DNA of 64,000 nucleotides from Isoetes taiwanensis. Its lineage: Eukaryota > Streptophyta > Lycopodiopsida > Isoetales > Isoetaceae. Positions 34,796 through 47,244 of the stretch are shown one piece after another. The stretch lies in assembly GCA_021234155.1 (NCBI GenBank), contig JAJEKV010000059.1, positions 1,405,844 through 1,469,843 on the forward strand. Direction: 5' to 3'. A program made the translations under genes and the position numbers. Under the pieces are notes generated by a model that saw only the letters and a program-made list of their open reading frames with translations, made no database searches and was not told the DNA's origin. The stretch's first letter is position 1; every line of letters begins with the position of its first letter.

Positions 34796-36124
34796 ATGGA
34801 GATTGCGCCGGTGCCGTTGAACAAAGTAGGCGGAGGTCCGGGCGCCTATGACCCTCCACGTCATAGCTCATACACTCCTTCAGAATTCAATCTTGAAGCC
34901 TTCAGAAAGCACGAGGAGATTGAACCCGACGAAAAGAGCACCGGACCCGTCGTTCACGTCGGAGTGGACATAATTCCTCTTCAAGCTCTGTTAAAGATCG
35001 TGCATCACTTGCACCACCTCCACGTCGGCATGTCTTTGAATATGAGTGAGTTCATCTTGAATTATGCCCTTTTTTGTTCACTAACACATATTCATATGTT
35101 AGTCGTATGTTGAGTGTAGTAACAAGAAGTTGCCGCGCCACAACACTGCAGATGGCGACGATTTTTGGAAGATGGCTAATAGTGTCACAAATAGCATTTG
35201 CCAAAACGTCCACAAGGGTGAATGGAACTCGGGAGCCTATGATGAGGAAAAAGAGAGGATCAAGGCGATTTTAGAAGCAGAATATCCCGAGCTCAAGTCA
35301 GGAGAGATCTCATGGAGGGAGGTTTGTTCAAAACAGGGTAAACATGTTAAAGCCACCAGGTATTAGGCTTTTTCGTTCTTCATTATAACCTCATTGTACT
35401 CATATTTTATTTATATTTTGCAGAGCTAATGAGAAGAAGCAGCTGAAAGCTCTTGCCAAAGCTACAGGAGTCCCGATAGAGGAAGTGGCACAGCCTATCT
35501 GGTTGACTCATGAGGCATTTCAAGTACATCATCTCTCCCATGAGTCGTATAATTAGATGACGCCATGTGGACTAAGTCCTTGTATTGCATTGTAGTCGGG
35601 AGAGTCGTATAATTAGATGACGCCATGTGGACTAAGTCCTTGTATTGCATTGTAGTGTTTGAAGGCCAACATATTATCAAAGAAAGGGGAAGCTAGAACA
35701 AAGGCAAACGCCGATTTTAGGTATGCAACGACAAGCAAGTGGCGCTATAGTGCCAATAAGACTGGTCCGGCGGTTATGGCTTTCTGGATAAGCTATTTGT
35801 AAGTATAAATTTGGTTTATAATGTAGGTTCTCGAGTTGAACACTAACATTAGTTTTGGTGCTCATTCTCAATAGAAGTCATTTGCTGGTCGCCCCGCCGC
35901 TAAAGATGAACGCGAAAGGGCCTTCAAAAAAGGCAGTCATGCGGCCATCCAGTACGCCGCTGCGCGTGAACGGGGGGAAGTGTGTATCATTCATGAGATA
36001 ATTATTTGTGACTACAATGAACTAATTGTTGCGATACAATATAATGCAGGTAAATGAAGACGAAGGCGCCAATGAAGAAGAAGAAGAAGAAGAAGAAGAA
36101 GAAGAAGAAGAGAGCAGCAACTAA
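34796..36124 (+). CDS. Six-exon gene of unknown function with C-terminal poly-glutamate tract
   Basis: Model: exon A 34796-35045 (MEIAPVPLNKVGGGPGAYD onward), B about 35118-35359 (HNTADGDDFWKMANSVTNS; YDEEKERIKAILEAEYPEL), C 35424-35523 (EKKQLKALAKATGVPIEEVA), D 35656-35798 (FRYATTSKWRYSANKTGPAV), E 35875-35979 (GRPAAKDERERAFKKGSHAA) and F 36050-36124 (VNEDEGAN then about 14 Glu, ending SSN). Introns B/C, C/D and E/F keep phase with good GT-AG sites. A/B and D/E are off by one base in my reading, so either boundaries differ, the copy is slightly decayed, or the assembly has indels. The protein is helical, charged and probably nuclear. I do not recognise a domain; a transposon accessory protein is possible. 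Confidence 0.45.
35541..35655 (+). repeat. 60-bp tandem duplication spanning an intron 3' end
   Basis: GAGTCGTATAATTAGATGAC begins both copies (35542 and 35602), and both end in CCTTGTATTGCATTGTAGT. It lies in the intron before exon D and duplicates the candidate splice acceptor TTGTAG, so tandem acceptors sit 60 bp apart (35595 and 35655). Only the downstream one keeps phase 0 with TGTTTGAAGGCC. Confidence 0.9.
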
Positions 36125-38474
36125 AGACTCAATATATTTTGTAATGTGCAAATTACATTGTGAAATATATTAATTGAATTCAATCTAGATTTTTTATGCT
36201 TTGTTCTTATTATTTGTGATTTTTTTTTGTTATGTTAATTTTATGCTCGATTCTATTTTTTGGGTTGCCCCTAGGGGGGCAAACCCTCGTTTGTATGGGG
36301 TTGTGGCATATCCTGAGTATATGCTGGAATATACTCAGAATATGTTGATGACTGCTAAAAACCGATTATAGTCTGTAAACTGGCGGTAGCTTTTGTTGCT
36401 AAACAGCCACTCACGAAACCGGCTAACCGGAGAGGCTCCTTTCCTCATCTTCTTGCTTGTAGCACGGCATGCATTTTCCTCTGCCTTCCATAAAGGCATG
36501 TTTCATTTTATAGCAAAACGAGGATCCAGCTGTTGTTGATCTACAACAAAATGAACTTGCCATGATAGAACATATTACGCACCACGGTGCTTATTGAGAA
36601 AATATCGAGCCAAAGAAACCACCGGGGCACAAAGATTCTCCCGCATGATCGCGAAAGTAATGAATGGGGCTACTGGGGACGAAGTTGCCGCAACAAATGC
36701 TATGTTACACACAAATGCAAAACACAAGATGTCATCTCTCGAATTCTTCGCACAACCGAAAGCACGCCAATCCACCTTTCATGCGGATAAGGCGTGAAGA
36801 AATATTGGATGTAATCGGGAATAATCCCATGACCCTTTTGGACGAGGTGAAACGGGCTCGGAAAGACAACATGAGTTTGCATCCAACTTGGAGACTGGAA
36901 AGAACAAGATTTGTTCACCACATGATTTTTGGATGGGATGTGTATTTATTAGGTTCCACAATTTATCTTTGGAAGAATTTTGAACTACAAGGTTTTGGTG
37001 CGGGGCGTCCATATTTTGGTGACCCGACCTAGAAGAATTGCGGCGATGAGGTAGTTTCTTTACAACTCAAGTACATTGTGATTAAATTTTAAGGCACTTC
37101 GTTAAGTACCGGGAGGAAGAACCGGGTAAAAAGGATTGTGAAATTATTCAACCATGATGTTTGGGTTCTTTGTTTGCACCTCATAGAGACTACGCACATG
37201 GGGTCCATATAAAGCTGCAAATTTCTGCCTTTGTATCAAATAGGAGCAGCTTTTAGTGAACATTCGGAAGTGGATTTGGAACACATTGGAGGAAAGTTCT
37301 CGTGAAGCATAATGGGTCGATGGTAGAAGCCGCAAACGATGTGCATACTTCTAATGGCTCCCCGAGGATGGAAAACATGATCGGACATATCCCGCAAATG
37401 GTTGTGTGGGTGTTGATGATGGATTATGCAATGTCGGTTCAAATGTGGATATTTTGCATTTTGGGAACGACCGCACGAAAGCAAATTGAAAGTTCAAAGT
37501 CAATTTATAGGTACAGAGTTTCTTACATATTTGTTGAGGTTTAATTATGTTATCATATACTAGGACTAGGAACATGAAATACAAATGTAAATGCCCTTAA
37601 ACCGATTTCAACCGATATATCATAAATAATATAGTTGAAAGCTCGCCCGAGTGCCGCTTCGGATGATGATGATCTTCTCGGGCGAGCTCATCCGGGACGA
37701 GGAAGATGATTATGGGTGTGATCTTTGTCCTTGCTTGGGCAGAGGTATGTAGATATTCTTAGCTAGATTTTTGAAAATATGTTTTTGTAAACATGTTACA
37801 ATCATTGGTGATTATTGATTTAGGCCCGACGGCGATTCTTTCGCGGATAATTTGTTCATACCACGGGTGTCTATACGAGAGAGAGGGACTTGTCTTAACT
37901 TTCAAGCTTGGATCACACTTTAGATCCAAGCTCATCTTTGGAGTAACCTTGAATTGGCCGAGGTAGTATTTTGTTTGCTTTATAATATGTTGACTTTCTA
38001 ATATTATGTTGCTTCAATGCTTCCGCCTTCATTAGTTTCGTGCCGCAAAGATTAGCCGAGGAAGAAGCTCTTTTATTATCTATTTGGACAACGGCTAATC
38101 GCCGTCTGCAGATCTCTCTCACTTGAGTGTAAGGTCGCCTGCTCATTTGACAAAAAGATGTTGGTTTTAATTGAAATGGCAACATTCTACTTTTATGTGC
38201 ATTTAGTTAATCCTTATTGTTGCAAAAGTTATGACAATGCTTGCCGGAGTATTGGTGGAAAGTTGTGGTTATTTGTTAGCCTAACTAACTTTCGAAATTT
38301 CTTGTTCAGGGGAATCTTGTTATTTGTTGTGTTTCCGTTGAAACCTATGCTTAGGCCATTTGAGTGGCAAAGCCTCTTGCTTCCTGGGCAGACGCATACA
38401 ATTATTCTTATTCGTGCCATCGTTTTCCCGCCATAATGAAAGACAAACAAATGTAATAGCCTAGACACAAAATA
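36125..38474. other. Decayed gene-like stretch, unrecognised
   Basis: Several + strand pieces look protein-coding but broken. 36594-36797 includes MIAKVMNGATGDEVAATNAM. 36782-37032 includes ILDVIGNNPMTLLDEVKRAR and WRLERTRFVHHMIFGWDVY. 37302-37544 includes NMIGHIPQMVVWVLMMDYAM. Around 37635-37745 there is an acidic DDDD piece with a GT donor. They may belong to one element or host gene related to the 33-36 kb cluster. No domain was recognised. 37560-38470 otherwise shows nothing definite. Confidence 0.3.
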
Positions 38475-38498
38475 GGAAGGAAGGAAGGAAGGAAGGAA
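38475..38498 (-). repeat. (GGAA)6 microsatellite forming the LINE 3' tail
   Basis: Six GGAA units; on the LINE's own strand this is (TTCC)6 directly after GGTCTCCGTGGGCGATAAAA and a few bases. No poly(A) is present, so the microsatellite takes the place of the tail. Confidence 0.85.
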
Positions 38499-41400
38499 GT
38501 TACTTTTATCGCCCACGGAGACCAATCGGTCTATGGGACCCAATACAAAACGCGCAAAGCGGATTTCTTCGCCGGGATTAAAAACCCCGCCAGAAGGGTT
38601 TTCGAGGAAAAACCGTGGCAGCAATCGGCCGGCCGACAAAACCGCTAATCATATAAAATGCGTAAAACATCCCAATATATCTGGTCATGCACCACCCCGT
38701 AGTGCCTAGTCACGGACGGCCAAGGGGGCAAAGGTGACCTCGCAGGTCCCGATACCTCCCCGGATGTATGACCCCGTGGCACGCATCGACGGTGTGTTCA
38801 TCGGCAAATGCAAGGGCACGCCCACCGTACTAAGGGGTGATATCGGCCCGAATCCGATCAACGCTGGGCAACTCGGAAAGTGTGAGACTCATCCTCAATC
38901 GGCATCGTTTGACAAAGACCGACAGAGCTGCCCCGGCGGGGCTCCCAATCCACCCGCCTGCCTCGATGCGAAGATGGTGGGCACCAATGCGAATGGAGGC
39001 AATGAGCCCGCGCTTTTTTGGGGCGAGCTGGGAAGCAGGTAGATTTTGTGGGCCCAGGGCTAACACGGGGTTGATGTGCTCCTTGTAATGGGCCATTTTG
39101 ACCTGCTCTAGAGCAATGGGGTCCCCCGAGCTTGCCAAGGAAACAAGCATCTAGGTACTCCCAGTCGTCACGATCGGCACGCTGTATTTACCAGACGCGC
39201 ATCGTGTTCCTCTGACGCGTTCCATCTGGCGAACCAGCGATCTCTCTTACCCCTCCAACAAAGCCCTAAGCGCTGCGGACTCATGGCCACGGTGTAAGCC
39301 AGTAAAGGGAGCCGAAAGCATCACCCATAGTAACCACTTTCGAAAATAGACGATGTGTCTATCAAGGGCTGCCAATTTGGCGGCAAGAATCCAGCTCGCA
39401 GCGAGATCGATAGGGGTGAAGGTTTCACCCCAAGTGCGTGCCAAAAATGCCTTACACTTTTGCCCAAGTCATTCCAGGTCGTCAAAGAGACGCAGGGCCC
39501 CCAAACCGACCCCGTCTGAAGGGACAGGGCTCGACCGGTCTAACAGATGTGACCGATGGCCCCAATCATATAGCTCGCCACGGTGGTGTTGTTCTCAGAT
39601 TGCATAAAGCGCTTTCCGGCCCTGGTTGTCACCGCAGCGGATAGACGCCTCCAGCCAGAGCTTGCGAGGAGGGGAACTCCACCCCTAGGTACTTGTAGGT
39701 GGGCGTGGCGCCCACAGCCGCCCCCGATATGTGAGTGCAGGAGGCATGGGGTGACGGAAGAGGATATGAGAACCACCCGGTCTTGGCGGATTGACGCCAA
39801 GCATGTGTCACGTAGCGACAAAATGTGTCTAGGGCATCCGGTGAGACCGCATATCTTCGGGGGTGTGGGCCAGCAGGCCAACATCGCCCCGCATAGATGA
39901 TTTGGCGGATGACCTGGTGCAAAAGATGTATGCCATCCCCATGCTCGCAGAAGCCGGGGCTCTAACCGATCAATGTAGAGGCCAAAAAGTGCCCGGCGAG
40001 AGGGGCAACCTCGGCCGGACCCGATACTCATCGGGTAAATGCTTGGCCCGCCGGACGATCCCCGCCAAAACAACTCTCATACAACCTGATATGGCATTCG
40101 CACGTGCAGCGGAGCCCCGCTTGACGCAGATTCTAGCCCACAACTTTTCAGGGGACCGATCAAAAGCCTTTGCGAAGTCCCAAAGCAAACAATACAAGTC
40201 CGGTAGGGTGATTCCGCCGCCTTTCAATCGCCCGCAGCCGAAAGATATGGTCAATCGCTGAGTGGCGGGGTCGAAAAGCCCGCCGTGTGAGGGCTCGCGA
40301 CATCCGCCGCCAGGGGCCCGGGTCAATCCGCCGCCGAGAATGCGAAACCAACAGTTTGGCAAATACCGAATCGACCATGATCGTCCTGGTAATTGGCCTG
40401 GACGGTGTGGGTCGCCCGCTTTGTGAATGGGAACAACCCCGCTTGTGGTCCATTGTCGGGGAAACCTCCCCGCAATGCTCGTTGAAAGGGGTAGTGAGGA
40501 CCGCACAAGCGGCCGCCCCGCCCACTTGAGTAACTCGCCCGCATACCATCGAGGTCACCGCCTTCCCATTAGCTAGCCGCTGCGTGCCTTCCTCAACATC
40601 CTCATCCACGAGAACCAATGGGGGCCATCCCGGGGGGGTATGGGCTGCACGCGCCCCCTGGCGGGTCATAGAGCCGCCGCAGAAGTACATTCCCCACCGC
40701 CCGGTGTGATGTCCCCCGTAGGTCGGGCTGGCCTTGAAGCACTTTCTGGCGCCAAAAGGTTCGAGGATGAGTGTCCAGCCAGCCGAACATCTCCTCGATG
40801 CTTGGCAAGGTACCGCGCCTTTGTGTCCTTCCGGGATGGCTGATGCGTGGTGGTGGCTCGCAAGCCGGTACTGGATCCGTGATGGGGACGGGCTGCCGCT
40901 ATGTTCTTTACAACCGCATCAAACCATCGGCTATTCTGGGAATGTTGCCGACCACGGCGGCGACGCTGGGGTACGCCAAAGCACCGTCCGCCGCATCCGT
41001 AATAGCGAAGTCGGTACCGGTCTGGCTCGGCCGCTCTAGTGTGGAGGTCCGCAATTCTTGGGAGGGCGTTCATGAGCATCTCGGCGTAGTCCTCTACGCC
41101 TGCTCATAATCGAAGTCTCAACCGAGGAGGCGAGGGCTGGCATAGTGGGGGTTGGCGGCTCGCCAAACCAGGTCCAAATAAAGTGGGAGATGATCCGAGT
41201 CGACCTCCTCATCCCGACCATGCTGTGCCCACCCGGAAACTTGGACCGATGAGATGCATATCTTGCGCAACTACAAGCACATAGTCCACCACACTAGACC
41301 CTCCCCCCGATTGTCACATGCATGTGCACTTATGGAGAATCGGGCCCCTTGTGGAAAGGCCATTGCAAATTATCAAGTCAAAAATGCCACATAGCGGGAG

Positions 41401-41562
41401 CAATCGCTCGCCAAAGCGAAAGTGACTGGCCTGTCATCCGACCAGCGGCCGGGCTACTACAAGGGCGAGGCTGCTAGGACATCGCCGGGGGGGTCAAGTC
41501 GCATGGGCTGCTCTACTCCTGTCCGTGCATTGAAATCTCCAAGAAGGACGACCCTACCCAAC
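38475..41562 (-). mobile_element. 5'-truncated LINE (EN-RT non-LTR retrotransposon), heavily frameshifted
   Basis: Minus strand. Endonuclease end: GDFNART with LGRVVLLGDFNARTG at about 41560-41515. RT: VVPIHKAGDP (about 40440), TIMVDSVFAKLLVSHS, FRPRHSAIDHIF, DFAKAFDRS, RGCPSRRALFGLYIDRLEP (about 39990-40040), then YKYLGVEF (about 39690). C-terminal IASIRIGAHHLRIEAGGW (about 38990) matches the ARFRMGSHDLRIEKDRW block of the LINE at 55.6-60.3 kb. It is truncated in the endonuclease at about 41562. The 3' UTR holds a stem-loop (38597-38614) and a (GGAA)6 tail (38475-38498). Many frame changes make it dead. It is much more GC-rich than its surroundings. Confidence 0.85.
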
Positions 41563-44500
41563 TTTGTCCATAGTTAAATATAACTTTAAATATATAATGA
41601 ATAGGGGCATGTTTGATGTCATATACAATGCTTTGTCCATAGTTAAAGGTCTAAAGTTCCTTTGCATGCCACCAAGTCCTTGTTCACCAGGTCCTTCCTT
41701 GTATGTTCAATGCATGTTGAAGATGCACTTTCGATTGGTAAAATGGATTAACATGTAAAGACATACAAAGTTAATGGGTTGTTTGCTAAGGAATAGTAGT
41801 GTAACTCTTAAAAAGGATGCACATCTCATTCCATCTTCTTTTGACAGATCCCGCCAAATAAAATGTTGGATTATTTGGATGCTCCAAGATCGATTCATTG
41901 TGAGCCATCTATAGCCACCAAGGCCTGTTGAGTTGCATGTCTTATGCCTATGCCTAGCGTGATTGCTCTTCTATAGGTTGGGGTGCAGCACAAAACGCCC
42001 TGGCGCGTGTCAACGACCTCCAACTTGATGCGCGTGTGAATGTCTACAAAGACCATGTATTCATCTCCAATAGTTTAAATGGTTTTGAATCTTTGTATTG
42101 GGAATATTTTACATGACATTTTGTCTTGGGATTCTCCAACAATGATAGTTGTTGCATTCTACAGTGAAAATGGCATCCCCGCCTCGATTACCAAGGCATC
42201 GGAGTTAGCATTGGCATTGGAACCATATTACTCCAAACTTGTCACGAAAAGGAGTCGCGCTAGCTCAAGATCCCGTGCATGAGTATAGTGAGTCGCAGGT
42301 TAATCATCTTAACAATTCACTTGGTTCTATTATGCAATAAATACTTTATTTAGATTTGGTATGGTGGCGTATGTGTCTTAAACTCGGGCAAAAGCCACGT
42401 ATGGTTTTTTAGCAGTCTTACGAAGTTACCGGAATCCTGTGCATGGATGTCGTCACATACAATCACAAATGTTCAGGGCAAATAATGATAGAGTAGGCAA
42501 GCAAAGCTTGGCTTGGCGATAATAGAACTTTGTTAAATGAATATTGTTTGAGGCCATCATTCCGATTTCAGGTGTCATTGCTTCTTAAGGAGAGCGTTGG
42601 GGAAACTCGGGGGGCAAAGGCACATGTTCCGTTTCAAATTTGCCAACGACCGCCTAACATGAAAAACCGGGCGGAACACATTTTCGCATAAAAATTGTGG
42701 ATTTTCAGAAATTGCCCGATTTGGGAAAGCACAAACCCGGCATTTATTACCATGTCGGAAATTTGGAAATTGGGCGCTTAGCTAAACCCACTTAAGTTGG
42801 AGTATAAGCGAGATCCGGGAAGTGCTTTGCAATTGACCATGTTGATCCTATTATCACGGAGTTTAGCTCTATAAGGTAAACATGTAATCCTTTTCTCTCG
42901 TGTTGTTTTATTCCTTTAATTTATTATTTGTAAAAATCCGACTTTTTGCTCTTTCTTGGCTAGAGGATCAAGATTATGTTAAGCCACGATTATTGCGACT
43001 ATTCAATTTCTAGGACCCTCGTTCCCAGTCATTTAAGTCATCCATCCAAATTTGTGGTGTCCCACTATTCACATGGAGGACTAGATAAGGGCAAATCGGC
43101 ATGACCAATTGTATGCATTACATACAAAAATTTGGCTGATGGGTAATCTGGCGAAAAGTTTGCAAAGATAAGAATGTAAAATCATATTTGGGAGTTAGAT
43201 AAACAAAGCAGGCATAAGCTTCTTCTAGCGAGAGAAGCCAAACTAGATGAGTGGCGGGAATGCATAACTTGTAGTAGATAGTGCCTTTTTTTCTTTCTTT
43301 ACATCTTATCTTACATGACATGCGGGCCCATACTACGGGCTTTTGTTTTCTCAAACCTGAAGTAAAGATCCATATCCTTACCATCGTAAATCGCCAAACT
43401 GCTTACTTTGACATCTTGTTTGAATTCATTGTAAAAAAAGAAGCACTCTAGCATTTTTCAGTTGAGAAAGAAAAGGCCTAAGTTGAAAACCATATTTGAG
43501 ACAAAGGGAAATATGGCTAAGAAAAATTCTAAGTTGTAAACAATATTCAAAACATATCGGCTAACTTTACAATGGTGAAATGATATCCGATTGTGAATTT
43601 TGTTTGCGAGGAATGATCCGATTCAAAATCATAAATTCGATTGGGTTAGAAAACCATAGGAAATTTTCCATAATAGGAAAAAGGTTTCCCCCATTTGGAG
43701 CCTTCATTGATTCTTTTGCAAGTCATGATCGTCCTTTCATCAAGGTTGGTATTAAATGCCACTCATCTTGTTGGACCATGTGGGTTAAGTTTTATAAATG
43801 TTGATTTAGGCGAGAACTTGGCGACTTTTGCGGATACACAAGCGTTTCTCGACCACGTGATCTTTGTTCTCTCAAATTTTCAAACTGATTAGTGCATTGT
43901 ATCTAAAATGCCGTACACTAGCCTCCCTTGTTCAAGGGATGGATTTTGTATCTATTTTCTGTATTTGAAATCTAAAGGAATGCAATATACAAAATTTTGC
44001 GTCTTTCTGAGTGGAGTGACATTAACTGGCATTAAAATGTCAGCCATTTCTGAGCGGAGTGACATTAACTGGCAGTGTAATGTCAGCCGAAGCAACTTCA
44101 TGCATAGGAGTGTCGGAAGTGTGCTTTAGTGGATATGCATATCAAAAGTTTTTGAGAGGAATACCACGTAATGTGGCGAGTGCAAAGACAATTCAAGCTC
44201 GCATTGGATCAGGTCCGGTCGTATCCAACTTAATCATTATCGTTGCTTGGCTTATCAGGCAATTTTTTTTTATGAAATTTGCAATTCTTTTACTTTTCTG
44301 GCCGTTTTTCGCAAGGCCCCACCGAGATTGTTGGCGGCGCCGCTTAACAAGGGTCCCTTTTCTTTGGTACACGTGTGGGTCATTAATCAATGGCCCTTCT
44401 AGTATTGATTTCCTTGCATTCCTTCTAAAGATTGTTATCAATGGCTTAGATTTGACGTGCATAATAGGGGGGATAAATTGCGTGGACCGCTCTCAGTGAC

Positions 44501-46429
44501 AACAAATTCAAAAATAATTTGACGACATTCTTATTTGTTTAGACAGAATGCTTATCATGTCAGGGTAACGGAGTGCCCTACATGTAAGGGTGAAGGATAT
44601 GAAGTTCTAAAAGACTTGTCCGCGAAAGCTATATTGAAGGCAAGGGCTAATGCAACGGATGCTGCAACCTGTAATATAGCTGGGTATTCCCTTTCACAAT
44701 ACAAAGGTTAAGTAGAGTAATTTACTTATGCTTTAGCTAGTAACCGACCAAGATCATATAAAAACCAATTTATCCTGCAATGATGAGTATGATAAAGTCC
44801 AAAGGCGTAACGTTTAGAAAAGACAAATTTACAAATTGGATACAATGGCATCCATCCATGCTCCCATCGAATTTAAAGTTTTCAATTTATTGTCATGTGG
44901 TCCTTTGGGTGCAGACTAAATGGTGAATTACAAATTCAGTTTAAAGACAACACTTGGCTATGTTGACTAGTTATTGAGCTAAATACAAATCCCCTGGGTG
45001 ATTAAATCAGAAAGGGAAAAATGTATTTTATTTTGCGTTCTTTGACAAGTAAAAATCCTCACTTCCCACTTATGGTCTTTAAACTTGGCTATCTTGCATA
45101 CGTTGCCCAAAAAGTGAAATTATTGCTACACTTGTTCAGGTTCTAGAGGATGTGGTGAATGTGAAGGTCGCGATTGGATGTCTTGAATGCTACAATTGGC
45201 CATGTAATATGTTATTTGATTGGAAATGTGGAAAAATCTAAAGCATATGTTTTTTGTCCGAGTATTGAGGAGAATCTATATTATCTGGTTTCTCAGTTTA
45301 AACCAAGACTGCAGAACTATAAGCAGCTATAAGAATTATCCATTCAATTCATGTTCACAGAGGTGTCTTACTACAAATATAATCAAGTTTCATGTCTTTC
45401 TCATTGTCAATATGCCAAACCATCTTGTTAACATAAGGTTAAGTTCATTGCCTTTTAATAGTTAGCAAGATCGTGTTAAATATCAGAAGTTCACAATTAA
45501 GCGCCTAGTATGAATGGACATATGATTGTAACAATATAAAAGTATAGAGAGCAAAGAAGAAGCTGGCTGGCAAAGTTGTGTGGATCTTATTGTCTATGAG
45601 GATGCTCTACAATAGTTAATAATTATAGAAGACTGCATGGATATGGTAGTAAATTCATTGGTTTCACCCACAGGGAGGCAAGGGACAAGTCTCGAGAAAC
45701 AATGGCTTCAATGCCTCAAAAGTCTCGGGTATGTTAGTTCTAGTTGATTGATATGGAGTTCTTCCTTCATGTCAACTAAATCGACATGCAAAACCACTGA
45801 CAATTTCTAAGTCCTTTTGCATTGTCTATTACCCTCTAAGTTATAAGGAATTAAAGTTCTCTTGCAAAGGATCAAGTGGCGTGTACACAAGTCCCTGCTT
45901 CTTGCTGTATAGGCTACAACTTATCATAACAATGGCATTATATTGTAACAATGGCATTTGGTTTTCCATTAATATGTTAAATGCTTTCAACATGTTGTTA
46001 AATTTCATGATGGTTTGTACCCAAAATTAATTGACACCAACCAACTTAAATACACATATTAGAAATGGGATTAATACATCAGCAAAGCACTTAAACGGGC
46101 ATATTCAAAACATGATAGTTATATTATCAAAGCACGAATTGATTGTTTTTTACCATTGGGTATTCTTAATATTTGTGTGCATTCACTAGGAAAATAAAAG
46201 TATGTATTCATACAGGCCGTGTACAAATTTCATTACTAATATAACTAGCTCCGATATAAGAAATGACCCAACGAGAACCATTAAAACGAAAAAACAACAA
46301 GAAACATGAAAACACACTCTCGGGCCACCGGAGGGCAACCCTCCGTGCGCAGCACCTTGTTTATTCTTAGATTTATTAAACATTTAATTACATATTAAAT
46401 AATAATGCTTATCTACCATGATACTGAAT
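41563..46429. other. Long AT-rich stretch without recognisable genes
   Basis: Small ORFs (42079-42282; 43118-43384 minus; 43580-43804; 44059-44499) are unrecognised. TTTGTCCATAGTTAAA occurs at 41568 and about 41634. A perfect 7-bp hairpin CGGAGGG-CAA-CCCTCCG lies at 46329-46345. CATTCACTAGGAAAATAAAA at about 46187 has a CACTA-like start but cannot be paired with the terminus at 47244. The stretch may be the decayed interior of the element ending at 47244. Confidence 0.35.
43998..44080 (+). repeat. About 45-bp tandem duplication containing ATGTCA/TGACAT inverted motifs
   Basis: TCTGAGTGGAGTGACATTAA (about 44005) is repeated as TCTGAGCGGAGTGACATTAA (about 44049). Each copy holds TGACATTAACTGGCA and, shortly after, AATGTCAGCC, so TGACATT and AATGTCA can pair. 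Confidence 0.8.
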
Positions 46430-46680
46430 ACTAATATAATTTAATCAATATTTGTTTCTATTTTTTGAATTTTTGAATTTTTAAATTTTTATTCTCGATT
46501 TATTTTGTTCATATTTAATATTTATTAATACTATTAATATTATTGTTAATATTAATATTATTTAATATTAATAAATATTACTAAATATTTATTTATATTA
46601 AATATTTGTTAATATTGAATATGAATATTAACTGTCCGTTAAATAATATTGAATAATATTAAATAAATATTTTTTTTTTT
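46430..46680. repeat. Very AT-rich low-complexity tract
   Basis: About 250 bp composed almost only of A and T, with repeated AATATT/ATTAAT words, ending in a T run at 46671. It directly borders the GC-rich palindromic block that starts at about 46690, giving an abrupt change in composition. Confidence 0.85.
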
Positions 46681-46689
46681 CAAAATTCC

Positions 46690-47244
46690 TTGATCGTCGT
46701 TTAACGACGTTGATGGCGTGGCTGCCACGTGTATCACCACCTCATCATTCGTCTGACGTCAGCGCGCGGCCGCCACGTCAGCAACGTCGTTGAATGACGT
46801 GGTGGCGTGGCTGCCACGCCAGCAGACAGGTGACAGCCACGTCAGCAACGTCGTTGAACGACGTTTAACACGTGGCCGCCACGTCAGCGCTACGCGCTGG
46901 CAACGCCACGCTGGACGCACGACACGCGACATGATGACGTGTACTTTTCGTCGTTTAACGACGTTCCCAGCTCATCAGCCACGCCAGCCGGCCGCGCTGG
47001 CGCAGTCACGCTGGCAGCAGTGCCGCGTGGCTGGCCAACGTGTACGCAACGACGTTGAACGACGTCAGGTCGTCGCTTTAAGACGACGCGGTTGCGACGC
47101 GTATATCGACGCATAAAGGTCGTTTATCGACGCTCAGACGTCGAAATAGACGTCGTTTATCGACGTTTTGACGTCGATCATCGACGTGCAAACGACGTCT
47201 GGACGTCGTAATAGACGTCGTAACAGGGCTTTAATTTTGTAGTG
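46690..47244 (-). mobile_element. CACTA-type transposon terminus with dense ACGTCGTT subterminal palindromes
   Basis: The right edge reads TTTTGTAGTG (47235-47244), i.e. CACTACAAAA read inward on the minus strand, the CACTA superfamily terminus. Inside it lie about 540 GC-rich bases packed with ACGTCGTT and AACGACGT in both orientations (about 46695, 46786, 46846, 46949, 47049, 47140-47225) and GC palindromes such as GCGTGGCTGCCACGC. CACTA elements typically carry short subterminal repeats in both orientations as transposase sites. The following ATG (47245-47247) would be one copy of the 3-bp target duplication. The matching left end was not found, so the element is either long or truncated. 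Confidence 0.7.

Noticed and set aside
46329-46345. CGGAGGG/CCCTCCG hairpin as a second Helitron 3' end
   Set aside because: No CTAG or CTRR lies about 10 bases after the stem on either strand; the nearest CTTAG is more than 20 bases away.
46690-47230. CRISPR-like array of regularly spaced palindromes
   Set aside because: Spacing is irregular, the units occur in both orientations, and the context is eukaryotic transposon DNA.
46187-47244. CACTAGGAAAA at about 46190 as the left end of the CACTA element ending at 47244
   Set aside because: Its terminal sequence does not match CACTACAAAA beyond five bases and the flanking 3 bp (ATT and ATG) differ, so the pair is not supported.
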